DNA of 40,302 nt from Haplomitrium mnioides (taxonomy: Eukaryota > Marchantiophyta > Haplomitriopsida > Calobryales): NCBI GenBank assembly GCA_049999725.1, contig JBNGIS010035127.1:1-40302 (forward strand), in the 5' to 3' direction. Below, piece after piece: positions 33,004 through 40,302 of the stretch (positions within the stretch are counted from its first letter, which is position 1; each line of letters starts with the position of its first letter). The position numbers and the translations under genes were made by a program. A model generated the notes under the pieces. That model was not told the origin of the DNA and searched no databases. It saw only the letters and a program-made list of their open reading frames with translations.

Positions 33004-34024
33004 TGTTTTGACAAAGATCTCGGTATAGAGAGAGGAACTCAGCTACTTTGTTGAGTACTCCATTGTTTTTATTGAAGTATAGTGATGAGTGCATGGATAA
33101 AGTGTGAGGGAGAGGCAGAATTCTCAACTCTGGACATCTTTAGTAGACTACTATGTTCGGTTATGTTATGGGTACACTAGCGCTCAACTACAACATCTGG
33201 TGTCAATATTTGGGCAGACCATAGCGGATCAATCGACGGAGAGGATTTGCGGAGGCGAGATACTGGTTGTGATTGTCAAGCGATGTGTAATGCTTTCTAG
33301 CGACGACAACTATGTAGACTAGTATAAAACACTTGAGCAATCGACATGCTTTATGGAATTCAGGCAGCAAATAACCTTGTGATCACCACGAGTAGCAATC
33401 ATGACTAGATTTAAACTCCATTAATATCTATCTATCATTCATCCATGAGCAAACCAACCTTAGAATTCAGGACTGGAATATCGCACTTCAACTTCAAGAT
33501 CATTTGCGATGTTCAGCTCTCATCAAGAAACGAACAACCATATATACACTAACCTGCTAGAAATTTATACATCAAGTCTTGGGCGCAATATACCAGTCTA
33601 CTCTTGACTCGGTCAGTTCAACTTATTGGATCATATTAGAGCTAGAGTTTGAAAACATAATCTTATACCACTTTGGGTCATACAAGTAGTGCAATTTGGG
33701 TGGGAGTGTGTTTTAGGGTCAAGAATGGAATCTTTCTAAATTTGAGTTATACATGCTTTGTTATAGGTTAAGAGCTAAATAGGTAAGTTGGGCCTAAGAT
33801 ACTTCAAGAATTTGGGCCTATGGTTTATGTTCTATTGAGAGGATGACTAGTATTACTATCAAGAGAAGGATCTTACTAAGATGCAGTTTTGACACTTCGT
33901 ACTATTGGTCGGGGTTAGGGATTCTTATTAGAGGTGGAATCTAAGGGGATTCTGGATCAAAGTAGGTCCTACTATCAATTGAGTGTCACACAAGGATTAG
34001 GAGATTGGATCTTTTCAAAGTATG
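33004..34024. other. Unassigned DNA right of the satellite
   Basis: The satellite stops abruptly after GAAACAAGTAATATG. The following ~250 bases are GC-richer and look like retrotransposon leader sequence; a TGGTGTCAATATTTGGG at 33198-33214 resembles the TGGTGTCAGA-type primer sites of some Ty3 elements. The 72-codon open stretch at 33104-33322 has no recognisable similarity. The rest shows no gene. Confidence 0.4.
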
Positions 34025-34118
34025 GTCGGGCGTCAGGCTAGAGTTTGGATGTGGAATTTTTCTAAAGTCTAATCGAGCATCAAGCTAGGATTTGGACGTG
34101 GAATCTTTTTAAAGTTTA
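34025..34118. repeat. 47 bp tandem duplication
   Basis: Two units at 34025 and 34072: GTCGGGCGTCAGGCTAGAGT and ATCGAGCATCAAGCTAGGAT begin them, and both continue TTGGAYGTGGAATYTTT. Divergence of about 20% marks it as old. Confidence 0.85.
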
Positions 34119-34749
34119 GGCTTTGGAAGTGCTTGTTATTGATCAAGAGATAAACAAAGATATCAAAACTGGAATCTAGAGGTACTTTGGGTCATGGAGA
34201 TTCAGTGTGGTCTATCAGAAGGTAGCACTCAAGCTATCCCATTGAAATATGGCGATGGGTTGCTTGATACTAGTGGTCAAATATAAGGGACCCAATAGTA
34301 GGGGTTTGGACTAGTCTGTGGGCTCTCAACGTAGACTTCAACTATTGAAATGTGAGGTCAACTTCTGACTTGAATGCAATTTTTATAGTAAAATAGTTTA
34401 AAATTGAGTGTGGTTCATCTTCAGATACGTAGCCCAAAGTTGGGGCTGTACTTGCAAAAGGATTGGAATTAAGCTAGGATACTATTAGAGGCTAAGTTTT
34501 GGGCCTGATGTTAGAGATGTGGATTGTCCGGATGTGATGGTTCAACTTCCCCTTTGAAAATGGCATTGAGCGATAGAAGGACCAGAAGAATGGATGTTCA
34601 AACTAAACGTTTGATAGGGGGACCGGTCAATAGAGGCAGAGAGGAGCCGACTACAAATTCAAGACCCAAAAGAGGGGAGTTATGAACATCATGTGAGGTT
34701 TCTGAAAAAGAAAGGAGGAAAGTTTGGGGCCAACACAATTCTAACGGTT
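34119..34749. other. Unassigned non-coding DNA
   Basis: No coding or repeat structure recognised. Short phrases such as 'ggaatct' and 'ttggg' recur, suggesting decayed tandem sequence related to the 47 bp duplication. Confidence 0.35.
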
Positions 34750-34952
34750 GATAAGGGAAGGACCCAATAATTGTCTAATGACCAATGATTAATAAGGGAG
34801 GAATCAAATACTTAACTAACGAAAAACAACTTATAAGAGAGGAGCTGAATACTTAGCTATTAACCAATGGCCAATAAGGGAGGAACTGATGACTTAATTA
34901 ATGACTAATAGACGATAAGAGAGGAACCAAGTACTTAATTAATGTGAAGGAA
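34750..34952. repeat. 41 bp tandem repeat, five copies
   Basis: Units begin GATAAGGGAGGAACCAAATA-like at 34750, 34791, 34832, 34873 and 34914, an exact 41 bp period, and continue CTTAATTAATGACCAATG. Indels are absent although substitutions are common. Confidence 0.93.
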
Positions 34953-35107
34953 AGGAAGGTTGCCATCAAAAATTTTGATAACAAATATGAATTGAATATA
35001 AGAAGGATACGTCAGATTGAGCTACAGATCGGCAACTAGATATAGATTGGCCAATCGACACCCCTGAAGAGACATCTGGCTTCACCAAGAGAGTTCACGC
35101 TAGCTGG
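34953..35107. other. Unassigned spacer
   Basis: Short non-coding stretch between the 41 bp repeat and the pyrimidine-rich block. Confidence 0.4.
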
Positions 35108-36750
35108 TGTAACGATCACTAACTTTAGTAAGTAACAACTAAAAAAATAGCATCAACTATATCTAGAAAGCCATTACTAAGTTAGAGTATCAAAAAGAGA
35201 GTGCTATTTGTTGCAACTCACTACAAGTATTCAGGATCAGATTGCTCTGATTCTGTATCGAACCCACAAGGACAAGGAGGTATTGGGTTGTTTTCTCTGG
35301 TTTTAAGCAGGTTCCAGCTTCTTTAAAAGGGAAGCTGAACAAAGACCCATACTGGTGCCTTTGGAGCACCTCTCTCTCTCTTTGTCTCCTCACTCTTACA
35401 CTCACAGAATCTGGCCAACCAGACACTACAAAGGCTTAGGCTTCCTGCCTCCTGCCCTTTAGCAATTGCAAGCGAATACTATAGCATTGGCTACAGGAGA
35501 AACATCAGCATTACTATTGAGATAGATAAGAAATTTAATCCCCTAGCAGTAATCCCAGATTCTTATAGGGCAGAACCTTTGAGAATCCAGTTGAATCTAC
35601 CAGGCATATACTCAAATCCACCTCTCCAGACACTGTCTACTATGTCTGTACTCCATCAATTGACTGAGATCACCACTCAAGTCCCCACTCAGGTACCCCC
35701 CTGATATGGCAGCCCTCTGTTGCAGCCTCTCTCTCACCCCAATCAATTTCTACAAACCCTCTCCACTCCTAGTACATAGAAGATACCAATACTTAGTATC
35801 CTTGATTCCTTACTCTCAGTACTAACAAATACTACAATGACAATGAGGCTCCTCCCCACCTGTCACCCAGCATTTGTTAGAGCAAGATTCTCAGATCCAC
35901 TACTCCAAAAGACTGGAATATTCCAAGAAAGCAATCCCTTCAAGCAGACTTTAAGCTTTAAAAGATGAAGAACCTTCATCCAAAGATTTGCATGTGAGAT
36001 CTGAAGACAGCCTTCTCTCTCTCTCAGCACTCCTTGCTGGGATTACAACTTGAAACAGCCCGCAAATTCCTCCATTCAGAATTCAAAATCTAAATTCTCT
36101 AGCAGAATGCACCCAGGTACCCCCTGGCTTGCCCTTCTCTAAAGCAATTCTTTTCTCAATTCACCATTACAGAATATGCATTGCTTCTATCATAACAGTC
36201 TATCTTACAATCTTGCTTTAGCACTCCAGATTGAGACATACAATTCCAAAATAACACAACCATGCCATCTTGGAAAAAGGGAACTCTTTGCCATGCTATC
36301 TTCCATTCCATCTTCAAAGTCCAAGCAAAACAAAAGAGACCAGAGAGTGATACGAGGCAAACCTCCTTGTACCCCTCTCTCCACTACTCCTATTCTCCTA
36401 TAAGAACATATTGTAACTAATCCTATCTAACTACCATACTACTAATCTAATTCAAGCTAACTACAGTAATTAGACCCTCTAACCATTGCCATCTACTACC
36501 ACAATAAACACTAATCTACAAGTAATTATTTAAAACTATCATACTAACTAAATCCTACACTTGATTTTCCTAGACTAGATCAACATAACAGCCTTTGTCA
36601 CTTTCCTAGGATTTAGTTGGAAAAGCTCAGTTTTCCCCAACTGTCTCCATCCTCATAATAAGAACATATCCAAGCTCCTCTTCTCTCTCTAACTCACTGT
36701 CAGAACTTCTTCCCACGCCCCATTTCCACTTACTCTTAAACTAGCTCGAT

Positions 36751-37010
36751 ATAAGAACTACTCAAGCTCTCTTTGGAACTAACTCTTTTAACCATTTGAC
36801 ACAAGAACAATGAATAGACCCTCTCCTCTTCGGTAACTTGTCGAAACGCTCGCTGTAAGAACAACTCGCAGCTCCCTTGTAAATAACCGCCTCGTCCTCG
36901 CCGAGTAAGAACAATGCATACTTGAAGCTCCCTTCACTAAGTTACGAAAAAGCTTGATATAAGAACGAACATGAAACTCTCTTGCCCGTTGAACTTTCGT
37001 CTCTCAAATC
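36751..37010. repeat. Degenerate 50-54 bp repeat with TAAGAAC core
   Basis: The core (R)TAAGAAC starts at 36751, 36801 (as CAAGAAC), 36855, 36905 and 36959, at intervals of 50, 54, 50 and 54. It is usually followed by an AAGCTCYCTT-like block and by AACT or TAAC. Outlying cores lie at 36400, 36658 and 37226. Confidence 0.75.
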
Positions 37011-37095
37011 CGTACCCTTTTCGAACTTTCAATCTTTGGCCACTTTCGAACTTTCGCCCCCGTCCGATTCAAACTTTCAAACTGATCTTCTCTTT

Positions 37096-37340
37096 AGTCC
37101 GGATCGGCGATAAGTCGCTATTTCATTGATGCTCATTCATTCTTTCCATAGTCCAGATTGTCGATAGATCGCTATTTCGGCCACTCAATCATTACTCCCC
37201 TTACTCACTTGTGGAAAAGTTCAATATAAGAACAATAACTCTCGTAAATCCTTTTCGAAAGACTTCCAGAGGTCCCATTCGAACTTTTAAGATCACCTTT
37301 TTCTACCGTCTGAATCGTCGATATGTCAGTCTTTCACTCG
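37096..37340. repeat. GTCCGGATCGGCGATAAGTC-type module, three copies
   Basis: Copies start at 37097, 37151 and 37308. The first two are 54 bases apart and share GTCCRGAT-GNCGATARRTCGCTATTTC; the third is diverged (GTCTGAATCGTCGATATGTC). The 54-base interval equals that of the neighbouring TAAGAAC repeat. Several CGAACTTTC boxes lie just upstream (36990-37080). Confidence 0.75.
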
Positions 37341-37370
37341 TTTAATCCTTCCCCGCTTCGGATCTCTCTT

Positions 37371-37388
37371 AAGTGGGGTTTCCCACTT
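37371..37388. other. 7 bp inverted repeat, possible hairpin (AAGTGGG/CCCACTT)
   Basis: AAGTGGG, four bases, CCCACTT. A near copy, AAGTGGGGTTCCTCACTT, lies at 37454. The duplication fits the modular style of this block. A short hairpin in RNA is possible, but no function is implied. Confidence 0.5.
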
Positions 37389-38870
37389 TGGATACCCACA
37401 CGAAACCAGTTTAACCAGTCTCTCCACTTAGGGAGGCGGATCGGAACCAACTGAAGTGGGGTTCCTCACTTAGGAAGGTTCCCTTCCGCTCCCTTCTTCG
37501 GATCGAACTCCTCGCGGACAACAGACTTCGCTCTTCGGATTCCTCGTTCTTCACTCGAATCGTTCATCGCATCGCTCATTCTCATCTGATTCTTCAATTA
37601 AGGACATTCATCCTTCACTCTTCAATTTCAAACAGTCCAAACAGCAATTATCATTCGTTTTCTCCTCTCATTCCAATCGCACAACAGAAATTCCTCTTCC
37701 CTAGCAGCTCGATCATTTGTCCTCTCTTCAGCATAATCTGCAGCCTTCATTCAGTTTAATTTCGCAGTAAGAATATGCAGCATCGCAGAGCAATCAATTC
37801 CTGCAGGTCCTTCGTCGGATTCGATTCTTCATTTAAATGTCGCAGCATGGATTTTCTTCACAACACGTTTGCTTCGCAGATCTCTTCTCCGTAGCAGAGC
37901 GTGTAGCAGCTGGGAATTCTTCGTCATCGCTGATAGATTTTCTTTCACTTTAGCTTCTTCCTGCTAGGTGATTCGCACAGGCCTCCTCCCTGCAAATTTA
38001 CTTCTTCACAAGGAGATCTTCTGCCTCATCGTGCCCTCACTTCATTATCACAAAGCCAACTCTTTAAATTCGTAAATCGGAACATTCGGAATTTCAGACC
38101 TCATAACTCTTTGGAACAACATAACAACGGATCCTTCAAAATATCCTGAATCGTCGGACACATCGGACTCTTCGTAAAATCGGAACATCATAACTTCATC
38201 TTACTCATGATTCGCTTCCCTCCTGAATACTGGCAATCAAATCTCCCTCTTCGATTTTACGGATTCAATCCAACTCCTAGATCCCTTTCGTTTGTCACAT
38301 CGTTTTCTCGGCCATCCTCTTCTTGTTCAAATTTTCTACAGAGCTTGATTTTTCATAGTTGGATCCTTCATCATCGGTTGATTCCTTCGAGGGACCTTCT
38401 GAGCATTCATTCGTAGATCGTAGCCTTTGTTTCTTTGAATTTCCTCCTGCAACAAATTCTTCTTTCTCTTCCGTTTGAGCAACCGCAGCAGCAAGGGGAA
38501 ATTCTTCCTCATCATTTCTTCTGCGCATCCGCTACCATTCGATCCTAGTTCTTCAATTTGCCAAACAGGACACATTACTTTCTCATTCGATCGTTTCCGC
38601 ATGGGAGTCTTCTTCACAGGAGCTCGTAAAACCCATGACCATCCACTTATCCCATAAGTTTTCCTCACTGTTGCTGGAGCAGTATATATAGATCTCACTC
38701 TCTCTTCTTTTCGAGAGGCAGCCCCTAGAGGGGTGTAAGAACACCGCTTCTCCCTCTTTCCTGCCCCTGGACGGACCTAGTTCAGAGCTCACCCTTATCC
38801 CCAGGGCACGCTGTCCTTCGACTTCAAAGTTAAATAGATGTAGAGTTATTGGGCTTGGCATGGCCCTCAA

Positions 38871-39339
38871 CAATAGTAGGTTAGTTTTATTGCATTTTAT
38901 TTTATTTTTATACTTTTTAGATTTTCATTTCTTCCTTCTATACTATAGTTATACTCTATTGTTCTTTTTCTATAAATAAAAAAATATTCTATTATTACAT
39001 TATTTTTATATTTTTACTTCCAAAGAAGACTTCTAAAGTAACTTCATCAAGATCCAACCTAGCACCTTTTTTCACTCCCAGAAGATCTTCAAGTAACAAG
39101 AATCTCATAGCAATGGCTTATCTCTCCCAGGTCCAGGAGACTAACATTTTTCCAATTCCTCATTTCCCTTTCTCCCAACACCAGCTGCTGAAGGACACAT
39201 CTCCTGATAGGTGGCTTCTCTTATATCCTTCAAATCACCAATATCATGAAACATGAACCCTTCTGTAGCTCATCACATTGCTGCAATAGAGTGTTTTCTC
39301 ACTTTTCTCTTCTTAAACCCAAGACCATGTCGCCATACT
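38871..39339. other. AT-rich non-coding DNA left of the LTR promoter
   Basis: Very T-rich from 38880 to 39010, then mixed sequence. The left edge of the LTR probably falls somewhere in or left of this stretch. TGTAGCTC at 39266 is one possible start, which would give an LTR of about 425 bp, but no matching second LTR is in view to test it. Confidence 0.35.
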
Positions 39340-39540
39340 ATTATAGAGAAAGTGACACGTGGCAAGAGGAGAGAAAGTCAACGAATTAAAGTGAAAGAAA
39401 TGGCACTTTAGAAGAAGATAAGGACACGTCAGAAGGAGAATAAAAGTAAAGGGCGGTCCAATCAATGAGAGAGGAAAAAGGGTGGTCCAATTAGAAAAGG
39501 ATAGAAAAGAAACCAATGGGGTTTCGCCACCTATATAAGC
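39340..39540 (+). promoter_or_regulatory. LTR U3 promoter: CACGTG, CCAAT boxes and TATA
   Basis: A G-box CACGTG lies at 39356-39361 and an ACACGTC at 39424-39430. CCAAT boxes lie at 39458, 39487 and 39513; the first two sit in a duplicated GGYGGTCCAATYA context about 29 bases apart. TATATAAG lies at 39532-39539, 15-20 bases after the last CCAAT. This is the arrangement of a plant pol II promoter, and CACGTG-type boxes are known sites for bZIP/bHLH factors linked to stress or light. Transcription is predicted to start near 39560-39570. Confidence 0.7.
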
Positions 39541-39689
39541 AAAGTGCTTATCACTTAATATATAAAGAAGGGAGAGGGCATTGTTGGGGATCTCTTACCT
39601 TGTGGGTTCTTGAAGTTCTTTATGCGTTCCTCTTGTATGTGTTATGTTTGTACTAATTTTGGTGTGTAATGTATGTGCGTAGTGTTACA
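39541..39689 (+). repeat. LTR R-U5 end
   Basis: The stretch ends ...GTGTTACA, with the CA expected at an LTR end, one base before the primer-binding site. It is T- and G-rich, like many R-U5 regions. The window ends before a second LTR, so the LTR length cannot be measured. Confidence 0.65.
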
Positions 39690-39690
39690 A

Positions 39691-39702
39691 TGGTATCAGA
39701 GC
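39691..39702 (+). promoter_or_regulatory. Primer-binding site for initiator-Met tRNA
   Basis: TGGTATCAGAGC is the classic plant LTR-retrotransposon primer-binding site, complementary to the 3' end of the initiator methionine tRNA. It follows the LTR end by one base. It fixes the element's orientation as + and shows that the body of the element lies to the right. Confidence 0.9.
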
Positions 39703-40302
39703 TTGGTCTTCTCTAAAGAAGTGTGGACTACCCCTCTTTGGAGAAGCACTAAAGACCTCTTGGAGTAGTGAAATCTACACTTTGCATGAGATCCAAGAGA
39801 GTTGGACTTTCAAGTTTTCATGAATAAAGGATAGCGGATATCCAATCCTTTATAAATGAAGATAAGAAGTTCAACTTGATACTATGATAGCTAATGGATA
39901 GAGGAGCATTTGTACCTCTTAGAACTCCTCTATTGAATCTCTTTAATATTTGTGTGTTTAACATTGACAAACATTTCTTTCGTCAAATTTTAGTGTATAA
40001 TTTTGGAGATGATTTTATGGTTTTTGTAATGGAATCAAGAGAGCCTGTTATCTTACTTGTAGTAAACTATGGTGTTACGTGGGAGTGTTTTATTTATGTT
40101 TTATGGTAGGTAGAAAATGGATTTGAACCAAGCTCCTCTAGACGAGTTCAACTCCAAGTGCCATATTTCTATTCGAGTAACGTTCAAACAAACGCAATGA
40201 GATTTCCTTGTTCGTAATTTTGGAGAGAGGTTTTGTGAGCCAGTGCTAGCCTTAAACTAAACCTTTTATTTTACTTATTCTACATAATTGGAATGTGTAT
40301 AT
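39703..40302 (+). mobile_element. Internal 5' leader of an LTR retrotransposon, cut by window end
   Basis: This is the sequence immediately after the primer-binding site, so it should hold the untranslated leader and possibly the start of gag. No gag motif is visible. The 71-codon open stretch at 39894-40109 has no recognisable similarity and ends in a stop, so the element is either degenerate or has a long leader. Confidence 0.6.

Larger units (their letters stand above)
35108..38870. repeat. Long pyrimidine-rich, GC-richer non-coding block (LTR- or LARD-like)
   Basis: The + strand is strongly enriched in C and T over 3.7 kb, with no sustained open frame on either strand; the longest are about 96-120 codons and low-complexity. 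It contains a TGTATCGAACCCACAAGGAC phrase (about 35255) of a kind I associate with plant LTR-retrotransposon repeats, degenerate 50-54 bp modules (36.4-37.3 kb), and TATATATA at 38682. One possible reading is part of a very long LTR starting TGTAAC at 35108 and ending GTTACA at 39689, but the 6-base match alone is weak. It could instead be a non-autonomous LARD-type element. Confidence 0.4.

Noticed and set aside
33104-33322. 72-codon + strand frame
   Set aside because: No recognisable similarity, no start context or neighbours to support it, and the region looks like retroelement leader.
38295-38873. Overlapping 77-120 codon - strand frames in the pyrimidine-rich block
   Set aside because: They are low-complexity (Glu/Lys/Arg/Ser-rich) because the - strand is purine-rich. 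They overlap one another in different frames and show no domain.
39894-40109. 71-codon + strand frame after the primer-binding site
   Set aside because: It is placed where gag could start, but it has no gag or zinc-knuckle features and is short.

Overview
The window looks like intergenic DNA from a large, repeat-rich land-plant nuclear genome. The evidence is a decayed PPR gene of the DYW class, a decayed EDM2-like gene, plant-type copia and LINE relics, a copia-type primer-binding site for initiator-Met tRNA and an 11.3 kb satellite. A seed-free plant or gymnosperm would fit, but the species cannot be settled from sequence alone. I see no intact protein-coding gene; every recognisable coding stretch carries stops or frameshifts.

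Layout. 1-2.9 kb: GA-repeats, a LINE reverse-transcriptase tail and a coiled-coil-like relic. 3.26-8.9 kb: a PPR-DYW pseudogene on the + strand, apparently split by a copia element on the - strand (3416-7493, flanked by AGTAC duplications). That copia is itself split by a - strand LINE (about 5.2-7.2 kb). 9.15-9.77 kb: an EDM2-like relic with PHD-type cysteine clusters.

10.5-21.7 kb: the most unusual part. Two - strand relics (A at 12.2-14.8 kb, B at 18.4-21.7 kb) encode a protein with a GHTHDQID-type motif (probably Pfam DUF7869, RNase H-like). Between them lies a relic of a bacterial-type (N6/N4, beta-order) DNA amino-methyltransferase with a recognisable spliceosomal intron. A conserved ~37 bp motif followed by a shared tail recurs four times between these blocks. 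Four minisatellites (37, ~92, 24 bp periods and a second ~92-like tract) with related palindromic cores fill the apparent introns and spacers. My inference is that these are decayed pieces of one large multi-exon mobile element, or of two neighbouring families, that may have combined a transposase-like protein with a DNA methylase.

21.7-33.0 kb: a satellite of roughly 100 monomers (~100-130 bp), each built from two smaller variable-number modules, with a change of subfamily near 28.9 kb. 33.0-35.1 kb: unassigned sequence with a 47 bp duplication and a 41 bp tandem repeat. 35.1-38.9 kb: a pyrimidine-rich, GC-richer non-coding block with degenerate 50-54 bp modules, resembling a long LTR or LARD. 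39.3-40.3 kb: an LTR promoter and LTR end (CACGTG, three CCAAT boxes, TATA), then a TGGTATCAGAGC primer-binding site and the start of an internal region that runs off the window.
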